Shown piece by piece: positions 1 through 12,387 of a stretch of DNA of 64,000 nt (position 1 is its first letter; each line of letters begins with the position of its first letter). A program made the position numbers and the translations under genes. Below the pieces are notes generated by a model. It searched no databases, was not told the origin of the DNA, and saw only the letters and a program-made list of their open reading frames with translations. Source of the stretch: Neodiprion pinetum (lineage: Eukaryota; Arthropoda; Insecta; Hymenoptera; Diprionidae); assembly GCF_021155775.2 (NCBI RefSeq), contig NC_060235.2, positions 33,644,607-33,708,606 of the forward strand. The letters are read 5' to 3'.

Positions 1-3000
1 GTACGGACTGCGAATCCTTCGCGTTTTCCGCGGCAAAAGCGAAAGCTCCCACCCCCTCATCAGAGCCGATCTACAGGCAAGGGAAATTGCGAATTATGGG
101 TTCCAAATATCTTCCACGTCTCGACTGCCTCTCTCCTCGAGCGATTCGCTGCGATAGGAAGTGCTGGAAAAATGTATCCATCGCGATACGTCGTATCGTC
201 GTAAGCTAAAAGCGCAAAGCTCGAACTTGCCTGCATCATCGAGCGACGTATAAAAGCTTCCCCTTCGACTTTCCGCCGAGGAGCTGAATTTCGCCCTCCG
301 ATGCGGTGTTTCCGCATCGAAAGGTCGACCGGATTTGAACTTTTCACATTTTTGTTCGGTATTGTTTCAATTCGTCCATTTCGACTTTTGTCAGACTTGG
401 ACGATCCTCTCACGGATAGAGTGAGAAAGCAGATTTTACTCAAAACTGGAGAAAAAGAGAGACGCGTCAAGTTTTTTGGTAAAATATACTTCCACACTAT
501 AGATTCACTGAAAACTACTGTTCGCAGAGTAAAATCTGCCAACTTTTATAGTAAAAAATATAGGTGACGTGCAGTTTTCAGTAAAATCTGCTCTTTTTCA
601 TCCCTCCGTGTCGGTTAAGAATTAGACAGCGAACTAGCTGTAACTCGTAGTCGGTTGAAACTGCAGTACCACAGAATATACTTGGGGTTTCTGATGAAAT
701 TTTTTTATTTCATATTCTTGTAGATTAGAAAAAATATTTTGGACGTGTTTTTTATTTTTTCGATTGAATCAAAATTGCCATTAATCCAACACATTGAAAA
801 CTATAACATTATATATATATATATTAAAATCAGTGAAATTTAATCACCTATAACATGAAAAATTATCATTTTTAACGAAAAACAAAAAATACGTCCTCCT
901 TATTTTGGCTTGGACCGCATTATCCACCCCTAAAATTTCATTCACATCCCCAATTACGCAAAATGCACTGAGGTACTTGGCAGATACATCGAGCTTCACA
1001 CTTTCATACCAAAATTGATGGGATGCGGTACACGACGATATTTTCGCGAGTAGGTACCCGCGGTATTCCGTAACTAACAACCACGTGCGATAGTGGCTCG
1101 TGGTGACGTGGGTGCTAAACGAAGTTACGACGCCTGGCCCACGTAACGGTTGCGCCGATGGAACAATGCTACCCCATGCATCGTGCGCGCTATCAGCGCT
1201 TGTCCTTTGCTCGTCGCCGCCGTGGCAGATCGTGTCGTTTATCCGGAATCGGTTCACTCCTCGGACTCGAATCGCTTCAACTGTTTCTGGTCAAACACCC
1301 CTGCAGACGATCATATTTTGCGCATGGTCATAATTCCGCGGCCGTCCGGAGGATTTATCGCTCGAGAGTATTTTTCCCCAGTTCAATTAGCGGCAGGCCG
1401 CGGATTTCACAATCAGTCAGCCGGTATTCGGGCAGCCGACTGATTTGACGGGATTGTTTGGCTAGTCGAATCGAATTATTGAGGCGCACCGCGGCGGCCA
1501 AACTGCGCGACCGCAACTGCAACAAGCAGTTGTACTCTGACAGAAATTTACCAAAGAGATTCCTGGAGCTCCGATCAGTCTGCCTTTCGAGATCAAGACG
1601 TAATATTCACCGCAGCGTCGATTTCCCTTTATTGAAATACCCTCGTCCACTCGCACCGAATAATCGTCAACCAACGATTGCCTCCGACGTCCGTAGACTC
1701 AGAATTTTCGGGAATATCGTTGAAATTTTCATTAGCACACACCGAAAACAGGATTGGCGATTTAATCGTGCCCCGGGTCATGCTGTATTATTATACCGCT
1801 CGTGCAGTATCCGGACCCTTATAATCTCCGCGAAAGTTTGCGTTCACTTTCCATCGTCAACCGGAGCGTTACAATTTTCGCAAAAGCTTCCGTCCGTTAA
1901 ATGGGAAAAAAAATTTCCACCGGTTCTTCGCGCGGCACCGCCTCTCGCGTTATAGTTAGCAGGAAATATTTTCAACCCAGTCGAACGCCATGCCAATTTG
2001 TCCAAGGAGTGTCCTAATTGATGGTAAATTATATCGGCCGTCATGCCGGTCGCCTAAATCACTCGTCCGTGTCTCAATTGCCGCAGGCTAAACATCGACG
2101 ATTCGTCGACTGACCGGATCGAGTTTGCGTCGAAATTTGACCCTCTCGATTTGAGTTTTGGAGGCATCATTGGCCTTCCAATAAGGCTTGCAGATAATTT
2201 GCGACGCGATAAATTAGAAGCGTAAGTATGCGCACGGCAACCGAGGCGTTAAATGGCTGGTTACTGCAGGGTAAAAAAGTTTGCCGAGTAGGTGTAACGA
2301 AGGCTAAGCACGTAGGTACTGCCTGTTCCATTAACAAATGAAACCGAATGAAATTGCGGAAAGGTACCAAATTCGTTTTTGGTACACCGTCGCGTTTCAA
2401 GCGAAACAATAAGGTGCGGTCATTGGAACGCGTTGTTATTATACGGACAGAAGTGATCCGGATAAAAGTAGAGGAGGAAAATCGACCGGAGTGAAAGGAC
2501 GAGGAACCGGGAGAGAAGCGGGAGCGAGAATGCAACCGGCGCGCCGGCACGTCTTCTGAGAAAACTCTTCAACTGCAATGCGAGTAGGTGCACGAAGCCA
2601 AGGGTTACTGGCGGTAGACGTAAGGGTCCTCTTTCCCCTTCGCATACACGCCGCGTCTCCCTTCCCTTCCTTCATCCGCCCTTTATCTTTATCTCTTTCT
2701 CTTTGCACCCCGCATTCTCTCCGTCTTTCTCTTTTTCCACCCCCTCGATCAATATGGCGCCCAGTGGCGTAGCGCGAAAAATTAACCCAACGGTCCCGGA
2801 ATTCGCGCGACGCGTATCTTCGATTCGGTCTGTGCGTGTGTATCCTTTAGCGGGACATCTCCTTCCCCCTTCCTGATCCTCCCCCGATCTCCCTGCGTTT
2901 CCATCAGGATCGTCGGCGATCACTAAAATTTTTCGCGACTTGAAATCTGGAAGAATTTACGAAAATGCAAAAGGGGAAACCGGGGATATTAATTGGCAAA

Positions 3001-5099
3001 CAAATTGGCTTAGATTTTTTCTAATTGTAAACAAATTCCTGAAGACTTGCTTTATTTATACCGACAAGTGTGTCGAAATTTTATAAAAATTCACTGGATT
3101 TCCACCCAGCGGTTCGTACTTACCGTTCGATCGTGCTTAAAACTTGTGTTATTACCCCCGTCCACGACTAGTATTCGTTCTCCGGAAGGATCGATCGAAT
3201 CCCTCGGCAAATCCCATTGGATTTACAAAGCCAATGAACTTTTTCCGTTACTCCGGACTTCTCGGTCCGATGCCCGGAATTCCTTTCCTGTACCTCCGCA
3301 GAGGTTCAGCCACTAAGAAGCTCCAATATTTGATCATTTATCCATTCGTAATCCTTTAAGATGTACCAGATCGTGATAACATAGATTATGTATACATACA
3401 TCACTTAAAATTTGAACAGTCAATACTTTTGTGTTTGTTAAATTTCCATTGAGCAGGAAATCGGCAAATTGCTGCGTTTGCATATTATTTCAAAATTCTA
3501 TTTATTTTTTAGCACAGTATCCCAACGTGAACTGCCTGTGAAATTTTCTTTTTCTTTGGATTCGTAAAACTATAATCGTAACTCAAACTTCAGTCATCCG
3601 AATTTCCACCCTCGTGTTATTTTTAAACAACAAATGTCTGCCGGAAATGCCCCCGCGAATCAGACGAATACTTGTCCCAGATTCGAAATAATTGTCCGAC
3701 CAGCGTCAACGAGAGGAAAAAGAAGTGCCGAGTCCGCGAGTGATCGTTCAGTTTCGATACCTTCTTCCTCTCTCTGTTTCAACCTCTTTTCCCATTCGCG
3801 TGGTAATGGAAAACCCGCGACAGTTGATCGGACAGGAAAGATTCCTCGGCTGTTAATCAAGCTGCGGTTTGACCCGTTTCTCTCTTCCGACTTGACATAT
3901 GGACCTGGTGATACGGACAATCTCTGTTTCCGCGTCGAATCGAAGCGCCGCGGTTTGAATCACGCCGATTATACATCGACGCCCCCAATTATCGTCCCGC
4001 CGAACGCTAATTTCCAGTTTGATAACGTTATTTCGCCATTTTAGTCACGTCACTATTGTGTCCGATAATACCTGTACGCACACGATAACGATGAAAATTG
4101 CGAAACGTCAAACGAATCCCTGCAATTGTACCACTGTTGGCATTTCACGACATGCGGTGATTGGCATTTGTGCATGGAACCCCTCAATGTTGCTGAATTA
4201 CACATCACTCGAGGCTAATTTAACTCATCGAATCACGGCTGTCATTCTGTCGAGGAAATTTCTGTCCGCGTTCTAATTAACTCTTGTAAAAAACTCACTC
4301 GGTTTTAGGCGTGTTGTTTAATGCAAATCCATTTCTGGATCGTCGTTTGAACGCTTGCATGATCGAGCATCCGGCTTGGCTTCGGACCCCTTAAGTTGGA
4401 CTGGGATGTTAAATAAACAATACCGATAGGGTGCATTTCGGCACCTCTAGTGAATTATAGCTAAGATCGTAAAACTCCTGATACCCCATTCGTGTTTCAC
4501 ATATTTATACACGACTGATGATTTATTCATGATTTCCGACCGATCCCGGGGAAAGGTTCTTATTTTTCCAGAACATCATCTAGGCCCTGAAAATTTTCGT
4601 TATTTTTTGCGAAAAAAAGCAACGGTGTTGGTGGTAAAAAATTTAGGAGGGTTATCCTTGCGCGCATAATCGAATTTTGTTACTCCGTGAGTGAAGAGAT
4701 GGTTGGATATTTTTAGAAACTTTCATCGACCTCTTGCTGGGACACCGATTGAGGCTTTGTTTATTCTTCTTCACGTATACATCTTCGATCTAATGCGTAT
4801 GTTGTTTTAATTAGTGATTGTACGACGCACCTGGGACCGTTATCCAAATTACACCCGGGACCTCCGCTTTCAGAGGAGCAGAATTCCATTTAGTTACAAT
4901 TGTGGACTTGTTATCAGGAAATCTGGAGAGTCCGCAAATACCATTGAGGGAATTTAGAACTTTGAGGGAATTCAGGAAAGCATGTAAAAGAATGCTCGCA
5001 ATTTTTTGACCGGTTGACTGGTAATGATGCATAGATGGAGAGAAAAAGAAAGTGTCCAAAATGGTAATCATGCGTGTAGGCACGTTTTTTTAAAATAAT
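1..5099. other. No gene recognised
   Basis: Mixed-composition DNA with short open frames on both strands, the longest being 165 and 160 codons (1458-1955 +, 60-542 -). None shows a recognisable domain. A pyrimidine-rich stretch runs at about 2625-2745 and is followed by ATATGGCGCC. No RNA gene was found. Confidence 0.6.
809..824 (+). repeat. (AT)n microsatellite
   Basis: About eight AT units after cattat. Confidence 0.8.
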
Positions 5100-5560
5100 T
5101 CTGTTATTTCTCGATGAATTTGGACGAAAATTGGTACGCTACCATCCTGGGGGTCGTTAAATCCGAATTTCAAAGCAGAATTGAAAAATTCGATACGACG
5201 AGTCCAAAATGGCGGCTTCAAATACCGGTAATTACGACCAGGCCTCAGCAATAAGTCTTTTGAAACTTGCTACTCGGGGGTTTTTTGGGTCGCTGATGAT
5301 GAATCCGTTATCAGAATAGAATAATTGCAAAATGGAGGATTCAAAATGACGACGGCAATTCTTGAAACCCCTACAGGTATACCAAATGTCGAATTTGAAT
5401 ATAACAATAAAATTCCTACTCAAACTGAAGATTTACCCTGATTCAACCCTATTTTAACCTCAGGGGATGGCAAATTCAAGAAATAAGTTCTGAAATGAAA
5501 TCGGGGACCCAAAAAACCCTTCGGATAGCAATTTTGCTCCAATTTGGTCGGTTGTATGTG
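5100..5560. repeat. Diverged ~120-130-bp repeat modules with TTTTTTGGGTC core, locus 1
   Basis: A unit near 5125-5215 (ttggtacgct, then gggtcgttaaatccgaattt, then aaaatggcgg) recurs at about 5260-5360 (actcgggggttttttgggtc, cgctgatgatgaatcc, gcaaaatggagg). An inverted partial unit, gacccaaaaaacccttcgga, lies at 5506-5525. The same module appears at 43440-43800. No coding frame was recognised. It looks like an old dispersed tandem module, perhaps from the body of a transposon. Confidence 0.65.
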
Positions 5561-8070
5561 GCTACCAGTTTTGGCACAAAAAACTGGAAAAGACTCGTCG
5601 CAGTTAGCCGGTTGAACTGCGTATCACAATTCACATACTATGTTTATTATCGTGTAGTAGGAAAATCGAGAAAAAAGAAGAGCGAGGGTCGAATTTCGGT
5701 TGTGTAAAACCTGAGAAACTTTGTGGCGGGAAATTCGGAGTCTCTTTTTTATGTCCCGATATTCTGGATAGTTTAGTTTGTTGTTCAGAGAGAACTTTAG
5801 CCAGAGTTTAGGTGAATTCCGAAATTCGGGAAAAATGCGAAAACGGTAATTCGTGGCGCATTGAACCGGCGCACGATGCCAGGAATTCGCTCGCCGTTAA
5901 ATCAGGCATTTACATCGTTCCTATGCTATCCGTAATATCATAGATAAGTATGTATATTGTAATACGCGTTGCACGAACTGACGAAAAATTAACGACAATT
6001 CTTGTTTTAAAATATCGTAAATTCCTTATATAATCGCAGGCATATCATCCGAAGTTTTCGCCATTTTATCACGTAGTAAAACCCAAATTTCTCCTACTCG
6101 ATGATTTACTTCGTAAACCTTAGTCATTTCTCATTTCAGCATGAAAGCCTTTATTGACATAGGAGAAAACCACGTTTCTTGAAAGAAAACAATAAATTAC
6201 AATCCGCACGTAACTGAAGTTTATTCTCCCTATTTCCGGCCAAATAATCACACGCGAGAAAAGGAGAGAAAAATCATTCGTCGAATTTGCAAAATATTGG
6301 CGGAAGATAAATTTATAATACATCTTACGAATCGTTATTCCTTGAATCTGTTTTTACCGCATCAAATGACACTTCGTTGGATCAGAAAAATACTTCTTTC
6401 TTCGGCGTATCCATGCCGGAAAAAATATTCATCTCGGAATCCAGCACCAGTGTGAAAAGATGTGTCCTTTTTAAATTGCACTCCGCGTTTTCACATGCAA
6501 GGTGTGTTCAGTTGAGAGAAAAGAGACACCGTGATTACAACGCTTTCGTGATTACTTACATTTTACAGAGTGATCATGATTTTTAAGATGTCACACGATT
6601 TCTTAAAATTACTAAGAGATTTCTGTAATCCTACATTATTTCTCACAATCACTAATGATTACTAACGTAGAATTTCATTTAAAAATTGCTGATTTCCCTG
6701 TGATTTCGGAGATTAGAAAATCATTTCGAACGATATCGATAGCGAGATTCACTCGAGTGAAAGACTCCTCGGCTGACAATAAGCGAAACCACGTCCTTCG
6801 TACTCCCGATTGGTTCCATGCACATGGCGCAGGAACCGCGCGACATGTTGATCGATTCGGCCGAGAGAATCCAGTGTCTCGCTTGGGTTCTTGAATTTTC
6901 TTCCTAGTTCACGTGTCGGGTCGATGCAGTATCCGCTGCACACGGCTTGACCTCCACGTTTTCGCGGCAGGAACGTTGCGACGTCCGATCCGCGCGTAAC
7001 GCCAAGATGAATAGCGATGCGGCAAAGCTTTGCAGCGTGTGTACGGGCGAAGGCATGCACTGCAGAACCGACGAAACGTCGATATTATAATCGAGCTTTC
7101 CGTCGAGTCGGAATTGCCGGAGGACGGGGAACGATAAGCGATAAATTTGGAAGACGAGCCCCATTAAATTACTTGGAAGTTGGATAGACTCGCCGGCTAG
7201 GATGTACCCACCGTTGCGGGTAGTACGTTGGTATTACTTCGAAAAGGAGTCGTCTGCAGACCTTCGGGGAAGACCGTAGAGCTCCTCTGTTATCTGCGAA
7301 CTAAATTCCAGCATGAATTTATGGCGAATTATAGTACATAAGGTTCTTCTATGGCCTGCGGCTTAACGCTACCGGCTCTCAAAACGCAAACCACTTACCG
7401 CCCAGCTCTGTCGCGTTTCCTTTCCTGTCTTAACGTCCTTTACATTGTGTTGTATATTACATGCCTCCGACGCTCGGGAATATGACTCTTTGAAAACTGC
7501 TCTCAATTTTAGAGTCACTAATTTTACCCAACGACGTCACTCACCTCGGCGTTTCACCCGCTGTTGGTTCAGCTGGGCGACTCGATCTCACGTTTCCGAT
7601 TCCGCTAGGTCGAGAATAAGGTCTGGGGGTCGCGGAAGTACGTTGACCGATCTGTGAATGAGAATCAACGCGGAAGAGTGGCGAAAACAGTGCCGATGAA
7701 ATCAAGTAGCTCATGCGCAATTAACGCTCTCGAGGTGAGAAAACGCTCACCGTATACTATTCTGCTTCTTATTCTCTTATCTCTTTTTTGAAATTGATCT
7801 TGAAAGACCGCGGAGGAGTTCAAAGGTTCCACTTCCGCTTCTGGTAGTCTATTTTCCTGCGAGTCATCCCGGCTCTGCAGGCTGCTCGGTTATTTTAAGT
7901 AACTTTCAGCCAGCAAAGGGCAGCCTGTACACATGCACAGCGTGTTTGATGTGTACATATGAGCGCGATGTATGTTTACAACGTACGTGATGTAAATTAA
8001 GGCACGTATACACCGAGTGGCGCGAGAATATTTAATATGCAAAGTACTGGCCCGGGTGCAGACACGGTCA
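5561..8070. other. No gene recognised
   Basis: Non-coding in appearance. It holds the degenerate GTGATTAC words near 6.5-6.7 kb and a GC-richer patch near 6.75-7.65 kb with overlapping open frames on both strands that look accidental. Confidence 0.6.
6525..6720. repeat. Degenerate GTGATTAC / CACGATTT words
   Basis: The words gtgattac, gtgatcatgattt, cacgatttcttaaaattact, cacaatcactaatgattact and gtgatttcggagatt recur at irregular spacing over about 200 bases. This may be a decayed simple repeat. No reading frame explains it. Confidence 0.35.
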
Positions 8071-8210
8071 AAGAGAACCTGGAAAACTTGGAGAACCGGA
8101 AATGACAACGAATTTAAAAAATCGGCTAGGGAAATCAGGGAAACGTCAAGGAATTTTGTTACTGGTCATTCAAGGAATTCAACGAATTTTTTTTCTCAGT
8201 TTTGTGGTTT
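8071..8210 (+). repeat. CTGGAAAAC / CAGGGAAA degenerate repeat
   Basis: Runs of acctggaaaacttggagaac, gggaaatcagggaaacgtca and aaggaattttgttactggtc, then aaggaattcaacgaattttt, follow the pattern of a low-complexity dispersed repeat that I have seen in many animal genomes. The 87-codon open frame at 8017-8280 is a by-product. Confidence 0.5.
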
Positions 8211-11200
8211 TTTGATCACCCTGATGGTCGTAATTTTGTGGGATAATACGATTCCTAATTTTTTTAAATCTGTCGAATAACGGAGAAATATTGTCGTATT
8301 TCCTATTTGTCGATGTTGCAATGTTCTGGTTATCTTCTTCGAGTTTCTGCGGTCTCAGTTGGTCGTAAAATCCTACGGAATCGGACTTGACGACAAACAA
8401 TATTTACATCCCAAAAGTTTCAGAAATACTTGGAACATCCCTTTTTGGTTTTTGAGCAGGTTTTCACCATTTTCGTGTGTTCCACACGTCGTATCTTCGG
8501 CGCGTGTAGGTGTCTCTTTTTACCCTTCCTCACTTTTTGTACCGTGAAATAACGAGGCATAGCCATGACGCTTTGCAGCGTAAATACACTCCGTGTTCAT
8601 GCAGTGCCGCTGGATATGAAAGAAGCTTATATAATCATACGTCGACACGAGTTTGACGCACGTGTTATACACGTGTATACGACATCCTGTACGCGTGGCA
8701 TGTTCGATCACCACGGATTTACCGCTTGTTTGAAATCAATTATAACTGTAAGAAGTAGGTGTCCGTATCTGTGTGTGAAACTATTTTCATCGTGAAAGAC
8801 GTCGACAACTTTCTCCGGTAACTAGTGTGTCTTTTTACCGTCAACTTACGGTAGTCGTGATGTTCCAAAAGTCCATGCACGATATCGTGCATAATTCATA
8901 CCTGCAGGAATTAACCTGAATCGATACACTGGAAGTTGAATCCAGTGAAGGCCCAGCCCCGTCTCTTTAGAGCATTTAATTATTACGTAGCCTTCCAAAG
9001 GGCGGACAGAAAGAAGATGGCAAGGGATGAGAAAACGCTTGTGAATTCTACGTACTATGAACAAATTCGATCATTCTTGAGTGCGTAAGTTCCATATCGA
9101 CCCTCATCCCCGACACGCTTCGAAGTTGCAAATTGATCGGTGAATCTCTCCGTAGTTAATGCTCGGACATGCCCATTGTCCAAGGTACGTAATCTCCCAG
9201 AGACACCGTTGTTCGACGATGGGTGACAAGGTTCGGTTTCTTTTTATCCTTCGGCTCTTTCTCCCGGTACATCGACCTGAGCTCCACCCCTGCGTGTCTG
9301 CCGAAGAAAGGAGACACAAGGAACGGATTAATTCTTCGAGTAGGAGTAGCAACAATGCCCGATTAGCATCCCGTAGTCGGTTGGCCTTCCTAGGTCGGCT
9401 GTTTCGTTCGTGTTCTCGCCTCCTCTCGTTCCCATGCTTCGTGTTCGCAGCCACGCGGTTATGTCACCTCGTTAAAGCGCATCGTTTATAACCCGAATCG
9501 GGCGGGGAGGGGTGGGTACTGTTTTTTAATGTCACTCGTTTAAAGTTATCACCACGTGGGCCGATTCCAGTCCGCCTGGCTCTCAATGCAAAGATGGCAA
9601 TTCGCTTGACACTAGCGGTACGTGTTTTCACGCCCGCTGCTGGTAATTACCGCGAGAATATTCTCCCCAGCCAAGGGTATACTCATTTCCGCTCCAGATG
9701 TAAACAGAGGAGGAAATTATTGCCCTGAAATATCGTGCTTACCCGCTGCCTCGTTTTTATTCTTACGCTTTAGGCGCTCCTTTTTAACCGCAAATTATCG
9801 CACCCTACCAATTTCACAAAATTATGCAATCACTCGTTATAGAAACTATATACATATTCGTACGACCGTTTTTTACATTGATTTTCACAACGATGTAGAA
9901 ATAATTTCCTCACACCTTCTTACCTACATTCAAATATAATGTGCGCCGAATCACAATGTCCATAGATTACGTGTACCTACCGTATTATACATGAACGTAG
10001 ATTTTTACCTATGAAACCCGAATGCCCAGACGAACAGGAATACTTGAATTCACCTGACACGTACGGATATAATGACGTCATTAAAATCACACGCCAGGTT
10101 GACTGCGTTAATCACTTAATGGAATCATTGGTGAGTTAAATTTATTACGTTGGTACAGTGCAGCTCCTGTATGATAAACTTGACGACGTCCCCAACCGTG
10201 AGATTCTCTAGAAGATTGCTGCAATCAGCGAATGAAATTGAAATTGAAACGAAAACTCAACGTAACTGCGGTGTCTGTATCTAGATGATTCATACGTGCG
10301 TTATATTTACTTATCTCATGCGTGATTATGAGGATTTTAATCGTTCTAACAATAAGTATCGAGCCTCGATTGCATTGACCTCAGGAATACGACCGTAGAG
10401 ACGTCTGACTTTGAAACGTCTTAGAAAAATCGTCGAGCTACCGGCGCGTTCTTTTTGCGATAACTCTCACGTAACGCAGTGATCAGTGAGTGCAAATAGC
10501 AGCGAAGAAATCCGCCGTGTCTGCGGTGAGATATTGTGCATCGTCAGCAAAGCTAAGTAATTGTTTTCCTTTTTATTTGTTTTTCCTATATACAGGATTG
10601 TCTAACGAGAGTGATAAAACTTGGTGACATATGTGAATGAAGATATAGAAAGAGCAGTCAAGACGAGAAAACGAAGAAGAGAAAAAACGTAAATTCCTAT
10701 CGAATGAAAAAGTCTAAGAGGAATGAAAAAAAACCCAGTGTATCTCGTCCGTGTCACGGAGGGTTTCAACCGCGCCTTAATATCGATTTCGTATCAGGTT
10801 CGAGAGGCTGACGCGCAATCATTGATGCACCGAGTGCTGTTGCCGCATCACCTGAAATATGATACTTTTATAAAACCATGTGCACGGGGATTGAAAATGA
10901 AAAATTGAGTTAATTACGAGCTTTCACCTGTAATTCTATACACTCCGATGTTCGTTATAGGTCCCTGAGAAATACCGTTATCAATATTTTAACGACTCCT
11001 ACACAACTATTTTATGTGAACGATAAATTGCTAAGCGTCGATCTGCACTTATTTGCTTCCACGCTTTGATCAGCAATTAACCTGAATTAATTTGAACAGA
11101 CTTTCGTAAGTTCAAACTTTGGTATCCGGTAAAATCAGCTCACGCACTCGGTTGTAGGAGTATAATTTTCTGGAAGTATAGTTTTCGGGACAACTGGCAT

Positions 11201-11559
11201 TCACCGGGAATTCGCCAGGGTGTTTGGCGATAAAGATGACGGGAAGAATGATGCCGATACCGAAACAACGAATGGCGGAAAATTGCTCGGATGTGTATAA
11301 TTGCAAGCGGATGAACGTGCCCCTCGGGATATTTTGCGCGGTTCCGGAGGGTGCCAGGTGTGTTTTATTCCTCCCGAAAAATCCCGAAGGTCGTACGTTT
11401 CAATCTACGTATAGAAGCCTCGAAATTCTGGAGGTATAGAGGCGGAAACCCAGCGGCCTCCGATGGGCTCCGACTAATTTTCCAATAATCAATTAGTTAA
11501 AATTTCATTTCCATCATGTCGAGCCAAAAGCCCGAAATAATGCAACCCATCGTCCTCCG

Positions 11560-11560
<1 letters not shown>
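8211..11560. other. No gene recognised
   Basis: No domain, RNA gene or transposon terminus was recognised. Open frames of 105-116 codons near 9.1-9.9 kb overlap on opposite strands. The CRE palindrome at 10071 is the only site noted. Confidence 0.6.
10071..10082. promoter_or_regulatory. Full CRE palindrome (AATGACGTCATT)
   Basis: A 12-bp perfect palindrome around TGACGTCA, the full site for CREB/ATF-type bZIP factors. No gene or transcript is known near it in this window, so function is unproven. Confidence 0.35.

Positions 11561-11620
<60 letters not shown>
11561..11620. repeat. (AG)n microsatellite, about 60 bp (tail of LINE copy B)
   Basis: Near-pure AG repeat. On the minus strand it is the (TC)n tail after the AATAAA of copy B. 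Confidence 0.95.
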
Positions 11621-11621
<1 letters not shown>

Positions 11622-11634
11622 CGTTTATTAAAAA

Positions 11635-11664
11635 TGTCCTGGAGCAATGTGCCCCCTAAGGACA
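11635..11664 (-). other. 3' hairpin of LINE copy B
   Basis: TGTCCT (11635-11640) pairs with AGGACA (11659-11664). An inner GGAGC/GCCCC helix has one mismatch around an AATGT loop. It lies five bases from the AATAAA, as in the other two LINE tails here. LINE 3' hairpins can be recognised by the element's reverse transcriptase in some clades. That function is inferred. Confidence 0.65.
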
Positions 11665-11705
11665 ACACAAATGCACTGAACATGTACAGCTCTCGGTGAA
11701 AGAAA

Positions 11706-11805
11706 AACAAAAAATAAAACAAAATAAAATAAAATAAAAATAGAATAAAATGAAATATAAATAAAATAAAGTAAAATAAAATAAAATAAAAATAAAAAAT
11801 AAACA
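11706..11805. repeat. Degenerate (AAAAT)n stretch
   Basis: Repeated AAAAT and AAATA units inside the A/T-rich 3' untranslated region of LINE copy B. The long low-complexity open frames seen here on the minus strand are products of this repeat and are not genes. Confidence 0.85.
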
Positions 11806-11998
11806 TATAACAATATATAAAAAAAATATTTAAATTAAATCTGCGCTTATTAAATAGAATACACTAATCAGAGAAACCTTACCAAAACTGGTCAGCTAAA
11901 AGCTAATCCTACAAAGCATATATATACAATATGTATGAGTTATGCATTAAGTATCAATATATTAAATTATATTAGGCGAAGGTGGTATCAGTTAGCAA

Positions 11999-12052
11999 TT
12001 AAACAGTATTACTGGTCAAATATTCCCTAAGTTTTAGCCTAAAGACATTTAC

Positions 12053-12055
<3 letters not shown>
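11999..12055 (-). pseudogene. LINE reverse-transcriptase ORF, C-terminal 18 codons (copy B)
   Basis: The minus-strand frame reads SVNVFRLKLREYLTSNTV and then a stop at 11999-12001. This resembles the usual end of CR1/Jockey-group ORF2 proteins (SLxxFKxxLRxYLL followed within a few residues by a stop). The frame is cut off upstream by the (TC)n tract of copy C. It is a remnant too short to function. Support comes from pattern recognition and from the hairpin and tail that follow, not from an alignment. Confidence 0.5.

Positions 12056-12086
<31 letters not shown>
12056..12086. repeat. (AG)n microsatellite (tail of LINE copy C)
   Basis: About 30 bases of AG repeat, the minus-strand (TC)n tail after the AATAAA of copy C. 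It forms the junction with copy B. Confidence 0.9.
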
Positions 12087-12088
<2 letters not shown>

Positions 12089-12099
12089 ATAGAATTTTA

Positions 12100-12129
12100 T
12101 TGTACGAGGGCGGTGGCCCCAAAGTACAA
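12100..12129 (-). other. 3' hairpin of LINE copy C
   Basis: TTGTAC (12100-12105) pairs with GTACAA (12124-12129). An inner GGGC (12108-12111) pairs with GCCC (12116-12119). The size matches the hairpins of copies A and B although the bases differ. Confidence 0.65.
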
Positions 12130-12387
12130 ATGAGTACGGAGAAAGAGGAAAAGACTATGCCTGTAACTAACTTAACTTGATTCTTTGTAGTGAGACGGAT
12201 GAGAATTTAACTCACAATCAGCATGATGCGGACGTTGAAGAGCAGGAAAGAGAGAGAAATAGAAGTTTTCATCCCGTTTTCCCGAAATCAATTCTACACA
12301 AGTGGCACACGAGTGGGTGTACGAAATGTATTTGAGCGATACGTATCGTCGAGCTCTGCAACATCAGAATCGAATTGAAATTCGGTC

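Larger units (their letters stand above)
11561..12055 (-). mobile_element. 5'-truncated LINE tail (copy B)
   Basis: Read on the minus strand, this starts with the last codons of a LINE second open frame, then an A/T-rich 3' untranslated region containing degenerate TTTTA repeats. A 30-nt hairpin (11635-11664), AATAAA (as TTTATT at 11624-11629) and a (TC)n tract (11561-11620) follow. 5' truncation and a microsatellite tail are typical of target-primed reverse transcription. The element directly follows the (TC)n tail of copy C. The clade (CR1, L2, Jockey or related) cannot be settled from so short a fragment. Confidence 0.7.
12056..12180 (-). mobile_element. 5'-truncated LINE tail (copy C)
   Basis: On the minus strand a 30-nt hairpin (12100-12129) overlaps AATAAA (TTTATT at 12096-12101) and is followed by a (TC)n tract ending at 12056. 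The architecture matches copies A and B. No coding remnant was recognised upstream, so the left limit near 12180 is a guess. Copy B begins at once beyond the tract. Confidence 0.6.

Noticed and set aside
1304..1335. ADD-containing peptide as reverse-transcriptase active site
   Set aside because: No other reverse-transcriptase motif before or after it, so it is a chance match.
11489..11813. Phe/Tyr/Leu-Ser-rich minus-strand open frames suggesting membrane proteins
   Set aside because: They are translations of the (AAAAT)n and (AG)n repeats in a LINE 3' untranslated region.
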